The notes: generated by a model not told the origin, from the letters alone. A DNA stretch of 64,000 nucleotides from Pteria penguin (GCA_035048485.1 CM068582.1:32429596-32493595); one strand, 5' to 3'. Positions 11,808 through 23,959 are shown, counted from the first letter of the stretch. A program made the numbers and translations.

Positions 11808-13454
11808 AATACGAGATTTTAAGAATTGTCGATATCCGTATTAAGAACTTTACGGAAAATCCGCATTTATTTCAACAGCCTAATACACTGACGGCAAATT
11901 CTATTAAAAAGAAGATAGCTGACTTACATGCTAAATATGTCTTTGTTCCTGCTGATAAAGCAGGTAATAACATAATAGTCGTTTGAAAACTTTATTATAT
12001 TGAAGTACTTAAAAACGAATTAAACTCCACTCATACCTACCTCAAAAGACAGCACCTTGCACGATCACCTCATGAGCATGTCCGACTTCAAAATTAAAAC
12101 TGATAAATCTGATCTACCAACCATATATTGGCTCCCAAAACTACATAAAAGTCCATATAAATCACGTTCCATATCTAATTCTAGCCACTGCTCTACTACG
12201 ATACTATCGAAACATATTACGTCTGCTCTAACTGCTATAAAAGATCATATTATCAAATATTGTGATGTCGCATTTCATAATAGTAACATCAATTACTTTT
12301 GGTCGATTAAAAATTCTCATGAAGTTATAGACAATCTTCTTTCGCTAAATTTCAAAGCGACTCAAATTTCTACATTTGATTTTTCTACACTTTATACATC
12401 TCTGCCTCATGATTTGATTAAAAGCAAGTTGCTGTCTCTTATACAATGGTGTTTTCACAGAGAATCTAAAACGTACATATGTACTTCCAATAACTCCGGA
12501 TTCTTTTCCAACAAACAATATACTTCATATAAATACTGGACTTGCAAGGCATTATGTAAAGCACTAGACTTTCTCATGAATAATATTTTTGTGCAATTTG
12601 ATGGCAAGATATATCAACAAATAGTTGGGATTCCTATGGGTACTAACTGCGCGCCTCTGATAGCAGATTTATTTCTTTATTGTTATGAGAGGGATTTTAT
12701 GGTTTCTATTCAAAAATCAAAACGTATTGACCTCATTGACAAATTTAATAATACTTGCAGATATCTGGATGACATTTTGGTTATCGACAACCCTGAATTC
12801 GAACAATTTATATCAGAAATATATCCACCAGAGCTCACATTGAATAAAGCTAATACTTGAGATAAATCTACACCTCTCTTAGATTTAAACATCAAAATTA
12901 TCAACTACCTAATATATACTTATATTATTTATGATAAACGTGAGGATTTTGGATTTCCTATTGTAAATTTCCCTAACTTGGATGCCGATGTCCCTCGACT
13001 CCCATTATATGGTATCTATATATCTCAATTAGTTCGATTTGTCAGAGGCTGCACCGATGTTTTGGACTTTCATAAACGAAATTTACAAATTACTACTAAA
13101 CTTTTAACTCAGGGTTACAGATATCACAAGCTAAGAAAAACATTCGGCAAATTCTTCAGATCTTATTCAGAACTTCTATCTAAATTTGGAAATATTTCTT
13201 TTCAACAGTATGTATCCAATGGTATTTCACATCCTAATTTTTACGGTGATCTCGTATATAAACCAAGGAAAGTAAAAGGCTCCGATAACGTTATTTTATC
13301 ATGTAATAAAATAGTCAAACGTCTTCTAAATAAACAATATGATATTGAGATCATCAAAAAGACTATAGGTCTTGTATTTGGCCCCTATACAGCCTTATGC
13401 AGGCTTTTTCTTGAACGTTGCAAGCTGACTAACAGGGCGGTGGGGACTATATGA
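11808..13454 (+). CDS. Naiad reverse transcriptase, partial, with in-frame TGA codons
   Basis: Penelope-like RT, a relative of telomerase RT. Motifs in order: VPADKAGNN (fingers), WLPKLHKSPYKS, FDFSTLYTSLPH (first catalytic Asp), then a segment GFFSNKQYTSYKYW corresponding to the insertion-in-fingers region, IVGIPMGTNCAPLIADL, RYLDDILVI (catalytic YLDD) and the thumb with LTQGYRYHKLRK. TGA codons at 11984-11986 and 12858-12860 match TGA at the same places in copy 2 and are best read as selenocysteine. One real lesion, a 14-nt deletion near 12030, shifts the frame. From 12057 to 13454 the only internal stop is the TGA at 12858. The final TGA (13452-13454) lies in the SECIS core. The copy cannot move by itself because the endonuclease is missing. 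Confidence 0.88.
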
Positions 13455-13519
13455 CGGGCCTTGTCCAAACCTCTTTCAGAGGAGACATGGTCCTGAACCT
13501 CGTCCCCTCTGACTGTTAG
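13429..13519 (+). promoter_or_regulatory. SECIS element (type 2), Naiad copy 1
   Basis: Helix I pairs CTAACAG (13429-13435) with CTGTTAG (13513-13519) and GGGGAC with GTCCCC. The core is ATGA at 13451-13454 with GA on the 3' side in TCCTGAACC. Helix II is GGGCCTTGTC with GACATGGTCC: nine pairs, one of them G-U, and one U-U. Twelve bases separate the ATGA from the unpaired AAA, followed by the mini-helix CCTCT-TTC-AGAGG. Every hallmark of a eukaryotic type 2 SECIS is present. The TGA of the core is also the ORF's terminator. Confidence 0.9.
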
Positions 13520-13963
13520 TCGGGACTCCTACAGATCTAGGGTCTTAGCTCGCTTTCAGACTGGCAGAGCACGGTTTATCATGTTGATGTCGCATATATT
13601 TTTATACCATTATGTGTTTTACAATACCTTACGTGTTTATATTTTATGACCTCTCAATATGCGATACCTGTTGACCCTTGTTCTTTACATGGAGGATTAT
13701 TTATAAATTTTTAAATGTACGTCCTTTGATTGTTCTGCTGTTACGGTGAGTGGGAAGGTGGGCCCGTAAAGCGGTTAACCACACCATTTGTTTGGCTTTT
13801 GTCAAATTAAATGACCGTCCTAAGTCGGTATCGTAATTGCACTACATTCAAATATTTTTGTAATGTGTTTTATGTTCTAGTATATTATTTACATTCATGT
13901 ATTGTATAGCTTCATGGTGACTTCTGCCACATAACTGAGCCAGTAACTCCTCTTTTTTCTTAC

Positions 13964-14799
13964 AAAACGAAAAGTACATATACAAATCATAGCCATTTCA
14001 TGTCAAATTTCAAAATGATGGAGTGTGGACAACGTTGTATTTTTATATAAATCATGAAAATGCATATCTACAACTTGCCATGAACGATTGTTTGAAAAAT
14101 GATAATTCATAACACGAAATCTACGCCAGCTGTGACATAAAGCAAAGAAAGTACAAGGTATAGAAATTGGTGTAGTTCGCAATCGATATATTTGTCATTA
14201 ACAACGTGCAAACAGGAAAAAAAAGTGTTAAGATTAGGTGCCATGAGGGAGTATGAATCCCCTGTCAATGGGTTACGGAGGAAAAATAGCGATACACTAT
14301 GCACAGTTATAATACTTATTGTTTTGCTAATACCAGATCATGTGTAACTGTTATGTCTTTAGCCCATGTAATCGTTAGGCTTTAATGTTCGACAAGTAAC
14401 ATCACTAAAATGATTTAATGTATACTGTAATTTATTTGTCATTAAAATCCGAAAAGGTCTACTAAACATTTACATCAAACCGTATATTTGACATTCCGAT
14501 ATACAAAACATGTCCTTTATCTCTCCATTTATGTGATGCTTTATATGTGTTGATGGTGCTCTCATCATTCATTTGATCGGGATGGGAAGGAATCTAAGAT
14601 TATTGGCCGCAAGTTGAAAAGGCCACGGACATTCAAAGGAATTTCATTATATTTTTAAACCAGCACGATAATGTGAGTATTAAATATCATGTTGAAATAT
14701 ATATATATATATTATGTTCTTGTGGTATCACGGTATGATATAATCTCGGACCCAAGTCTTAGGACTACGGTAACATTTAGGACTTATTACATTACGTAC
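13964..14799. other. intron of the EGF-domain gene, copy A
   Basis: Sequence shared with 31.61-32.0 kb of duplicate B (for example the 'caaatcatagccatttcatg' word). No convincing additional exon was found, although one is needed by splice phase between the TM and tail exons. Confidence 0.5.
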
Positions 14800-14923
14800 C
14801 ATTTTTTCACACAGAAGACGAAACAGCCAATTACTGTTGTTGTTATAATCCCTAACGAGACAAGGCTGATCACAAACCAGGTAGTAATATCATGTGACCA
14901 CATGTTGTTGGGGATACAGTGGT
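14800..14923 (-). CDS. transmembrane exon of EGF-domain protein, copy A
   Basis: Minus-strand exon of 124 nt between acceptor TTCTTAG and donor GTACGT. Joined in phase to the EGF exon it reads ..DHCIPNNMWSHDITTWFV, followed by a ~22-residue hydrophobic helix (FVISLVSLGIITTTVIGCF) and a basic stop-transfer sequence CVKKW. This predicts a type I single-pass protein with EGF modules outside the cell. The duplicate exon at 32008-32131 has the same length and a conserved frame. It exits in phase 2. Confidence 0.78.
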
Positions 14924-16040
14924 CTAAGAAATAAGATATAATAACAAGATAATTTAAGCAAAGTTATTAAAATTATTTGATAATCTGTTAGCTATGATAA
15001 GGATCTCTTGGACTCTAAAAAATCTACCTAATTTGTCTTTAAAATTAGCGCTATGTTTTAAATCAATGAAGAATAACGCAATTGAAACCCTAATTAGCAG
15101 TCTGAGATACTGAAATATGTAGAATCACTTCATATTCTTACTTGAACTTCTAATATTTAACACCTGTGAACAGGAATCAAATTATCATAAAACTGTTCCT
15201 ATAGCTGCCAAATATATGGTCAAATTCTTTTTAGACTACTTACGTTATCAAACACCTATAGATATATAATTAACATTATAAAGATGAAGTATAAAAACTT
15301 CAACCGTTCGTATAAACAACTGTATATAAATAGAGCAACAGGAACCAAGCTTCTCCAAATAAAGCTTCATGGGTCATAACTCCTATCAGTATTACCAGTA
15401 ATCGCCTTGGCTTTTGACATATTCCTCCTCAAATGTATAGACATTCTTCCGTTTTGGTAAGATATTAAATCATTCCTGCTTGAAAGGACTTGACCTATAA
15501 AAATGTGAAATATGAACAGTTAACTGGCGGGAGCATAAAATTTTACCTCGTGATACCAACTCTCAAATATTACAAATATCTAGCGTTGCAAATGGCAGCA
15601 ACACACATGTATAGGTGATTTAATGAGAAATTTTCATTACTGAAATCATCTAGAATACTAACTAGTGCAATGTCACTGTAGTACTGAAAACAATTTACTA
15701 CGTGGACAATTCACATCCTTAAGATCAGAGGTGAGATGAAGTTTGTAGTAAGAGTAAGCTGTTACAGTATGTCTGGGTATTAGTGATCAATGTTGATGTA
15801 ATAGCCATCACATAAAAACACAAAATGATTATACCATTCTACTTTATAGATAAATAATGTAAAAAGATATACATACGTTGAGGATTACATATTTTGTGTT
15901 TTACATTCATACAACATTGTAACAAAAGAGTTAGTAAAATACTTAGGACTACAGATTTAACCTTTAATAATATTATAAATATTATACATTTGTGATAGAA
16001 ATATACTACTAAACAAATATAATTCATTAATGTAAGTTAC

Positions 16041-16208
16041 CGTGTATGAAAACAGCTCCCTCCTCATCTTTGTACAATAAAACACACCCAAATACAGAAT
16101 GACAAAACATAGATGTGGGACAATCACACTGGGTTTGGCATTCAGAACCATAGTAATCTGCTGGACAACGCTCTGAGCAGTTGATGCCGTAGAAGCCATC
16201 CAAGCATT
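16041..16208 (-). CDS. EGF-like domain exon, copy A
   Basis: 168-nt exon with acceptor TTTACAG and donor GTAACT, both ends in phase 1. It encodes one cysteine-rich module: CLDGFYGINCSERCPADYYG, then SECQTQCDCPTSMFC, in the spacing of EGF/laminin-EGF repeats of the MEGF and scavenger-receptor-F type. It splices in phase into the TM exon. A preceding 41-nt exon supplies NGECSK, a junction reminiscent of molluscan proteins with a fucolectin-like domain followed by EGF repeats; that resemblance is from memory and tentative. A role in recognition or phagocytosis is inferred from family only. Confidence 0.78.
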
Positions 16209-16329
16209 CTGTAAAGTTAATAAAAAGGATGAGAGATAACAATACAGCATCATATTAAAATGAATATTTATTGGATATTTTTCTATCAGTTTATTTACTC
16301 TTTTATACTTTTATTTATTAGGTTGGTTG

Positions 16330-16593
16330 ATTATTGTTTTACCTCACTCCACGATTATTTCACGTATATGGTGACGGCATCTGCCTGATGCATTGCATAC
16401 AAATTTAGACCTTTGCAACGGACCCACCCGAAGCAGTGAGGGATCTTTTACGTGCCACGCCTACCGTGACACGGGACCTCGGTTTTTACTGTCTCATCCG
16501 AAAGACAGAACACCGGTGTGGCCCGGGCGGGAGTCGAACCCGCGACCTATCGATCACGAGCCTAGCACCTTATCCACTAGGACACACCGGCTT
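16330..16593 (-). mobile_element. tRNA-derived SINE, minus orientation
   Basis: The reverse complement starts with a tRNA-like head (box A TGTCCTAGTGGATAAGG, box B GGGTTCGACTCCCGCC). The body follows with CACCGGTGTTCTGTCTTTCG, CCGAGGTCCCGTGTCACGG and GGATCTTTTACGTG in antisense. The tail gives 'gttttacctcactcc'. Absent from the matching place in duplicate B, so inserted after the duplication. Confidence 0.88.
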
Positions 16594-16897
16594 TATTTAT
16601 TAGGAGTAGAAAATGCATCAATGTGGACATTTATGGAACTTATAAAACCAGACATGACATTAGACGATGTGCCAAACAAGAATTAAGTGTCAGTACTTTA
16701 CAAAACGTTTAGACAATACCAAAATATATTCAATACTGCATGATGGACATGGCAGCAGGACAATGTCGTACAGAAAAGACCACAACTTTTCGTGTTTAGA
16801 CACAGTAACACAGTGGAAAACTTCTTCAAGAATTTTCAAAAAGAGATCTACATTTCAAAATGAATAAAAATGAAAATAACGTAAAAAATGTTCTTAC

Positions 16898-16938
16898 TGG
16901 AACATTCTCCATTTATCTCGATGCGATTATAATAATTT
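16898..16938 (-). CDS. 41-nt exon upstream of the EGF exon, copy A
   Basis: Flanked by acceptor TGTTTCAG and donor GTAAGAAC. In phase with the EGF exon it encodes NYYNRIEINGECS and then K at the junction. The duplicate (33550-33590) has identical length and differs by few bases (NYTNRIEINGECS). Such a short, conserved, phase-compatible segment supports a genuine exon. Confidence 0.65.
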
Positions 16939-17189
16939 CTGAAACAGAAAGAGAATACATAGATATAAATCTATTTTAATGTAAACGATTACTGTAATTT
17001 TCATTATATTATAGAGTTACATTGTTGAAAATACCTTTTAAATTAAGTAATATGCACCATGTATTTAGTCTTATTAAGTAAACACCACTACTACGATTAA
17101 CTTAAAATTAAATGGATAAAGTTATATAAAACATGCATACAAGTAAAATAAATAATACTGCAGTATAATTATTATCCCAATCCATCCCA

Positions 17190-18063
17190 CAAAAATAATG
17201 AACAACGGGCAGATACGAGACTCATTAGAAACAGAGATGGGATCAAGTGAAGGTGGAACTATCTGCTGACCAGAAATATTCAACCATGTGCATATTCGAT
17301 ATTCGAGCTTCAAATAAAATACGGTGGTGCAGGTTTGAGGAAGAGTATATGCTTATCCAAAATGTGATGAGAGCAGGTGTCGCTAATGTTCTATAGAAAC
17401 CTTTCATGTTTGGTGGCAAAGTCATATAGAATATAATTTGTACTGGCAAACCATAAACGTTGGGATGTTTTGAAAATTGCCAACGTGAGACGTGATTTTA
17501 GCATTCTGTTTTATCCGTGTAAATAGTGTGTTTGTTGTTCTATTCAAAGTTATGCAAAATTTATAAATACACAACAGATGTAATGAAATATTTTGTCTTT
17601 ATTTTAAATAAACATAAATATGTACGGCTAACACTATATATTACATATTGTCTAAGTTTAAATGTTTGTCTATAATACATGGATACTGTGGAGTAACCAA
17701 AAGCATTCTCGAGCCTTTAAAGGAATAAACTACTTTTCAGCATTCATTTGTCAAAAATTGACTTCATTGATTGAAATGAAATATTAATCTCCAGCATATC
17801 CTGTGTCATTTTAGAATGCTTTATATTTTGCTGTAACAGGTAAAGAATATTGGTTAAACAATCATCCATAAAATTTGCATCTCTATTTTTAAGGCCAGCC
17901 AACAAAAAACATTTCATTCCGCTTGAGCACACATTCTCATCACTGACTTGAAAGTCATTGTGATTCGTTGTTGTGACGCACTCACGTTCTCGTTTACATT
18001 GAAAAATAGGGTGGAATAACTTAAAAAAAAACTTAAGTTCAAGCTCAATAGAACATAAATTAA
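17190..18063. other. no certain gene; duplicate-specific sequence
   Basis: Two overlapping minus-strand frames (17122-17313, 17243-17449) look protein-like in places but lack a recognisable domain. They are not matched in duplicate B beyond the first ~40 bases. Exons of the EGF-domain gene further 5' might be here, but I cannot support one. Confidence 0.35.
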
Positions 18064-18180
18064 CATGAGCCTGGGTGGCTCTATTAGTAAGGTAAATGGG
18101 TTGCGACCGAATTTCCCTAGTTCGAGTTTCCCCATTGGCACAACGGTGTCCTATCTTGCGAATGAGACACCAGTACTACA
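18064..18180 (+). mobile_element. SINE head fragment
   Basis: tRNA-like head with box A GTGGCTCTATTAGTAAGG and box B AGTTCGAGTTTCC, followed by the first body words ('cacaacggtgtcctatctt'). The body then breaks off. Confidence 0.65.
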
Positions 18181-18779
18181 CTGTCCTTTTGTATAGTTTG
18201 AATGTTTCAGAAATGTAATGTCAAAATTTTCCGTCAGCCATATCTACGCGCGTATGTTTCATTATGCCGAAAGTGCCGGGTCTTTTTCATTCTAATAATG
18301 GAACTGTGTTTATTCCAACCTGTTCCGAAAATGTTGATAGCTTAGCAGCAAACTTAAAATAAACGTGGTATCAAATTCTGCCATGTATTGTTTTTTAGTC
18401 TTTACTCCCCCTCCTCGCTTTAGACTAGATTATTGATGATTTAGTTGTAAAATTTTCAATGGTCTAGATAATTCAGACCATAATATTTTCTCTGAAATTG
18501 AACCATTTCATTATAAAATACGTATTTTTACAATTTCTACACTTTGTCCGCCATCTTTGATCTATGATTTGGAACCACTAATGTGGTTGTTCAAGCTGAT
18601 CAAATCCGTTTATCGGTAACGGCACTTTCTTAAAACAGACCCATGGGAACATTCCACATAATGGAAAACACCTCAGTTGTCTTGTTAGACCTGTTATACT
18701 GTGGCAATAAAATATTCCGCCATTCATACTAATCATCACATTTTACCATTTGTGATTTCAACTATACTTTTTCGCATCA

Positions 18780-18965
18780 TGCTATTACATCACAGCGGGT
18801 GTACAGGGTCATCAGAGGAAGCACAAAGCACGGGGCCCCCATCTCTGATTCTTCCAGGAGTCCGTGATTGCCCATATCATCTATTTTGTTTTGCATTATC
18901 TTTTGACTGGTATTCGGTATTTTATCCGGCATTTTACCCATCCCGAACGAAGAGTTTTTGTTTAT
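18780..18965 (+). repeat. degenerate copy of a molluscan retroelement 3' repeat
   Basis: Words such as TCCAGGAGTCCGTGATTGCC and 'atctattttgttttgcatta' resemble the 3' repeat family also seen at 34.13-34.32 kb. The match is partial. Confidence 0.4.
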
Positions 18966-19359
18966 AAACCTAAACATAAATCAGAAACATAAAAATCAGC
19001 CTCTAAGTTGCTATTAAGAGGTATTCCATGAGCAAGTGCTTGTGAAATATATATTATATATATTAGATGGTATATACCTTATAATTATGTGCACTAGATT
19101 TATAAGAATAATTATACTCAAGGATTTTAAACACGCCTATATGTTGTTGTTTTTTTATGTAAAAACATAAATGTTTTGAAAATAAATCGATTTGAATATC
19201 TGCTTGATATTGTGTGATTGCGGTAACTTTCATGCTATCGGCGAGACAAATCACTCAATCATAACGTAATACTGCTCACCCGTGCGCTTTTCAAAAAGCA
19301 CTGGACCACGTGCTCTGTATTGAGTCATTTTCTTCAGAAATAACGTATACTGGTACCTA

Positions 19360-20429
19360 GTGCCTTTATCTATCCTGATTTCAAACTTTGCTTCATTAAA
19401 ACTAACGCGTGAAATACCGAGACTGTCTGAGCAACAGAAGTATGCTGTTCTTGGCCTTGTAGACGTCGGCGTAAATCAAGGTATCATCGCAGGGCGCTTC
19501 AACGTCCATTTGTCTACAATCACGAGACTTGTACGGAAGTATCGGACCATAGGAAGTGTTAAGGATCGTCCTCGAGGTGGTCAGATATGCGTAACGAAAA
19601 GACGTTTTCATAAGGCAACGTCATCTACGTGACAGATTTGCGACAGCCGTAAGCACGTCAAGAGATGTGATAAGTCGTCACGGTAGCAAATCCACCCCAG
19701 GACAGTACGCCGACGATTGAAAGAGCAAGGTTTCCTATACCGTCGCCCATTGAAAGGCTTGATCCTAACTCCTCCCCACCGAAGAAATCGTCTGACCTGG
19801 TCCCGGAACATGCTTGCTAATCGACGTCTTTGTCATGTCGTAGTGTTCAGCGACGAATCGAGATTTAATTTGTCGATGGCTGACGGAAGACAGCGCATTT
19901 ATAGGAGACGCAATGAACGTTTGCCGCAAACTGCATAATTGAGCGTGACAAATTTGGCGGTGGTGGCGTCATGGTTTGGGGAGCCATCAATCAACATTTC
20001 AAGTCATCACTGGTTATTTTGAGGAACACTCTTACCGCGAGGCGCTACATCGTTGACGTTTTACGGCCTGAGCTCCTTCCATTAATTCAACGTCATCAAA
20101 CTGTCAACAATCCGTTGACGTTTCAACAAGAGAGCGCACGTCCGCACACGGCTAGAGTCATCTTAAACTTTCTAAACATGCAGGGAATTAATGTAATGGA
20201 TTTCCCAGCACGTTCACCCGACCTCAATCCTATAGAGCACATGTGGGATGAGTCAGGGAGACGCTTACGTAAACGTCACCGTCAACCAAGAACTGTGGGC
20301 GAGTTGGCACGTGCTCTTCAAGAAGAGTGGAATAATATTCCTATAAGAAAAATTCAAACTTTAAGTCAATCTTTGCGGTTCAGATGGTGTGCATGCCTTA
20401 AACCAGATGGGGACCATACTCGTTACTAA
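19360..20429 (+). pseudogene. Tc1/mariner-like transposase, frameshifted
   Basis: Reads as a nearly complete Tc1-type transposase across three frames. The N-terminal paired-like helix-turn-helix includes NVHLSTITRLVRKYRT at 19.50 kb and the linker KDRPRGGQ. Then come FSDESRFNL (first Asp, ~19850), GGVMVWGAI, FQQESARPHTA (~20125) and SPDLNPIEHMWDESGRR (Glu, ~20225). In the second catalytic block the usual QDNARPH is QESARPH, so Asp is replaced by Glu. The frame breaks near 19630 and 19938. No terminal inverted repeats were recognised. An inactive copy, present only in duplicate A. Confidence 0.9.
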
Positions 20430-21374
20430 ACAAAACACATGAAATTTTGGACATAGTATACATAACTGATGAAATCAAATCACTTTTAAAAAGAGACGTG
20501 TGATAGTATCAATCATATTGTCAAATATCATTCAAATTTTCGAAATAAATCAAGTTTGATGCAATTATTTACCCTAGTTGTTGATTAAACTATAATGATA
20601 TTAGATAGGCGTTTTTAAAATCCCTTAGTATATTTACAGTTTATATATTTTAAATACAGGTATGGTAAATGTTTACAAAGAAATATTTACATATATAAAT
20701 TTGGTACACCATATGCTCATTGTGATAACCGATGTCTCTTCAGAAATGCTCAAGGCCAAACTGGAGATCCAAAGTATATACATACATACATATGAACAGC
20801 AAACCAATCGCTAAACTGAGGTTAAAGTAATCACCAAAGAATAAGTCTACGGGCTGAGCTCTGTGTTATAGGAAGTACTTGAATAGAAAGGGGACAGACG
20901 GAGAAATATACAGACCGGCAGAGCCATCTCAGATGATATGCATTGAAGTGGACAGAAATAATTTCCAATGCTTCGTTATTATGATAACATCTCGAAGATC
21001 ATCGCTTTACTAGGAAAAACTAGCTTTTTAATATCTTGAATCACTTGAGAATTTATTTTTTAAATTATATTCCAAATTTCCTTTTGTAAATTAATTGCAG
21101 ATGAAAGTTCAATACAAATAACTCTAAAATATAAAAGCCACTTAATTAGAGGAGAAAATTTTTTGGGTTGAACAAATCCCCCTGTCTTCTTCCCAGCTGG
21201 GCAATAAATGTGTATTTAAACATACATGTATTAATTTACAATCGCCTAAAACGAAAACCGATAAGAAATCGCTACAACAACATTTCTGCAAGCTTCGTAT
21301 GCAATGAAGATATAACAATAATATATATCCATTTATGCCAATGCTTGGTTGTTTTTATGTCAATCTAAGGTTGT
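20430..21374. other. no gene seen
   Basis: AT-rich sequence downstream of the Tc1-like remnant. No domains, no recognised repeats. Confidence 0.5.
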
Positions 21375-21605
21375 TTCAAATATATGGTGATGGCATCTAG
21401 AAGATGCATTGCACAGAAATTTATATCTTTGTAATTGGCCTACCCGAAATAATGTGGAATATTTAAGTGACACGCCTACCGTGATAAGGAACCTATGTTT
21501 CTCCATTTTTATCCGATAGACAGGACATCGCGCATTGATATGTCCACAGCAGTAACCAGTCCCTCTTGATCACGAGTCGTGTATTTCATCCACTAAGCAC
21601 CGTCT
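21375..21605 (-). mobile_element. diverged tRNA-derived SINE, minus orientation
   Basis: 'tatatggtgatggcatct' followed by 'cctaccgtgata' and 'ccgatagacaggacat' words of the SINE body, then a decayed tRNA-like head ending at 'catccactaagcaccg'. The same relic is at 35065-35222, so this insertion predates the segmental duplication. Confidence 0.75.
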
Positions 21606-22429
21606 CCCACATGAAAATATTCAATGTAAATACCTAACAAGTGTAAAATGCATGAATGGTCCGACAATTATACATAAATGTTGTCTTGACAGGGTCATCA
21701 AGTTGTGCGAGATAGGTTCATTGAGTCAATATTTTACATATTAGTTATGGAAGAATAATAGCCTTCCTTCTCCTCGTGGATCATTTCATATCAATGTAAG
21801 AGAATGATTGTTGCTTGTATGTCTTGGTGTTTGCTTTTTAAAAATATTATTTGACTTTACTTCATTCATCTTCATCTCACAACTTAAGGGCTTTGATTTA
21901 ATTTAATATATTTAATACTTTTTTGTAACTTAGTCTTATCATTTTACAGTTCATTAATTTATTACATCCATTTCTTCTCTGTGGATCATGCCCGGTATCT
22001 CCCTGTACAACCTGAATGTAATTTAATCATTATTTTTCTTGATCTTTAAACATCACTGTTTCCGGTAATCATGCCGTGCATTCAAGTTCTAAAGTAGCAT
22101 TATTGCCCTCGTGACCGATGATTATATCCGTACACAATCTACAAATTCAGCTAGTGAATATTCAGAGACTAAATGCATACAAATATTATAACCCTGTTGA
22201 CGATCGTTCACCGAATGCTTTTTCTCACAGCATACATTTAACTGTCACCTGAGTCCCCACTTCGATCTTCCTGGTGTATAATTTTACAATAACTTTCCCA
22301 GACAAAGTCGTTGTTGTTCATTTGCAGTCACAGGTTTTACAAATGGTAGGAGGAATGAATGAGTTTTTTCTTTATGGAGATAACTTTTAATATTTATTAT
22401 ATATATATATGCCAGTAATGAATAAGAGC

Positions 22430-22550
22430 ATGACACGGGGATTCGGTTTTCGGTGTTTCATCCGAAAGAAGGGATACCGGTGTGCCACGTAGGAAGTCTA
22501 ACCTTGGGCTTCTAGGTTATGACCTGAACAACTTATTCACTGGGCTATTT
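22430..22550 (-). mobile_element. SINE fragment, minus orientation
   Basis: Contains 'gacacggggattcggttttc', 'tccgaaagaagggataccgg' and a decayed head. The matching relic in duplicate B is at 36855-36915. Confidence 0.65.
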
Positions 22551-23959
22551 CGACTCTTTGCCAGTAATATAGTACGAGCGTATTAACGTTTTAAAATGAG
22601 TAATGACACTCCAACCACATCTGTATCTTTGTTGTAAGGGCTACATTTGCACAACACTACTTGCTAGAGTATTTTACAGTTTATAACAATGTTATATTGT
22701 AATTATATGTTTTAGATGATAGTATTCCTTTTTCCTCGTTAATAAGTTAATACAGAAGGGATTATTATAGGCATATGTCATAACGAAATAGCAGCCACAG
22801 TGCAGTCAGTGTCGTAAACAGCAAACAACAAACTAATTGAGTGGATAAGTCGCAGACTCACTACATGCAGTGTGTTACACATTAATTATAAATAGAAGAA
22901 AATATATACATATTAATTTCGACAAACAAATATTTCTTAACAATGACTTTAAAAATTATTTTAAAGTATTCGTTATTTCATGGAAACAAAAATTAAAAGA
23001 AACTCTTAATTATAATGGCGTAGTACGGGAATAGAATGCAGACGTTAGTACTCCACATATATCCACAGTAAAATACAATATGAATTCATGACAATACAAT
23101 TAAGAAAAAAATATTTAAAAAATGAAAGTAAATATTAATATTGGACGTACGGCTTCGGTATAAATAAGAATTACTGCCAAGTAACATTATGTCAAGTGAA
23201 ACATTTCTAACATGCATCGCAAAATGCTTTAGTGTACTGATCAGTAAGTATTTATTGTTTTGCGTTATAGCAAGATTACTGCACTTGTATGGATACCATG
23301 CACAAAAATTTAGATGCAACGGACAAATACGAAGCTCCATCCACTGCGACACACAAGATCTCTTTTTAAGACAAGCCAGCGGCGGGACATTTCGGTCAAT
23401 AACCAACCTCCTGACCGATTGCTCTAACCAGATCAGTTTGATTTAATATCCATTTTGTAAATTAAACACTCTGATTTCTTTTTAATTTAAAAAAAAATAT
23501 GATATATATGTACTATGTGTTATTTAGTACAAACGAAGTACTACTTACCCACATTGGCAATAACTGTAATCTATCAAGCAAAAAAGGAAAATATATGTTG
23601 TACATGACATGTTGAAAAGCTTATTCAAAATAACTTGGAGGCGGATCGTATCTTGTGGATAATTTAACTGTCTTCCTTTCAAAGTCATGGAAAGTTGTTC
23701 TTTCCTCCGTGTTACTGGTACTAGATTGCATGATAATGAAAAATATTGGTGTATATTAACACGAATAGATCGGCAGCATATTGACGATAAATGTAGTATT
23801 TATTTTTAGATTCAAGGATTTCCGTATTCAAAGTAAAGTATTTTACGTTCTATTATTTTGTACAAGATAAAGAATTCGATTTCTAGATCCGTAGATCCAT
23901 GAATGAACGTGGTAATAACCGTTGAGGGCCACTTTGTTCATATTCTTATTCAAATTGCC
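22551..23959. other. no certain gene; duplicated intergenic or intronic DNA
   Basis: Mostly shared with 36.9-37.4 kb. Both duplicates keep a minus-strand GTAAGTAG donor-like word (23544 / 37025) after a short YC(Q/K)CG frame, but no exon can be delimited. A plus-strand frame over 23189-23446 shows no domain. Confidence 0.4.

Larger units (their letters stand above)
11808..13963 (+). mobile_element. Naiad Penelope-like retroelement, copy 1 (5'-truncated)
   Basis: Homologous to copy 2 (44.77-48.29 kb) from the GAAATACGAG word onward. It lacks the endonuclease and linker. It contains most of the reverse transcriptase, the SECIS element and the full 3' UTR, ending in the shared CTCCTCTTTTTTCT terminus next to TACAAAACG. 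Relative to copy 2 there is a 14-nt deletion near 12030 that shifts frame. It is inserted in an intron of the EGF-domain gene copy A, in the same orientation as the window and opposite to that gene. Confidence 0.93.

Noticed and set aside
13790..13840. ATGACCGTCC..TCGGTATCG hairpin in the Naiad 3' UTR as the SECIS
   Set aside because: The stem is only about 5 bp and there is no apical AA and no 3' GA opposite the ATGA; the element at 13429-13519 fits all criteria instead.
23549..23563. 15-nt microexon (YCQCG) with conserved GTAAGT donor in both duplicates
   Set aside because: The acceptor differs between copies and no neighbouring exon joins in phase; too little to call.
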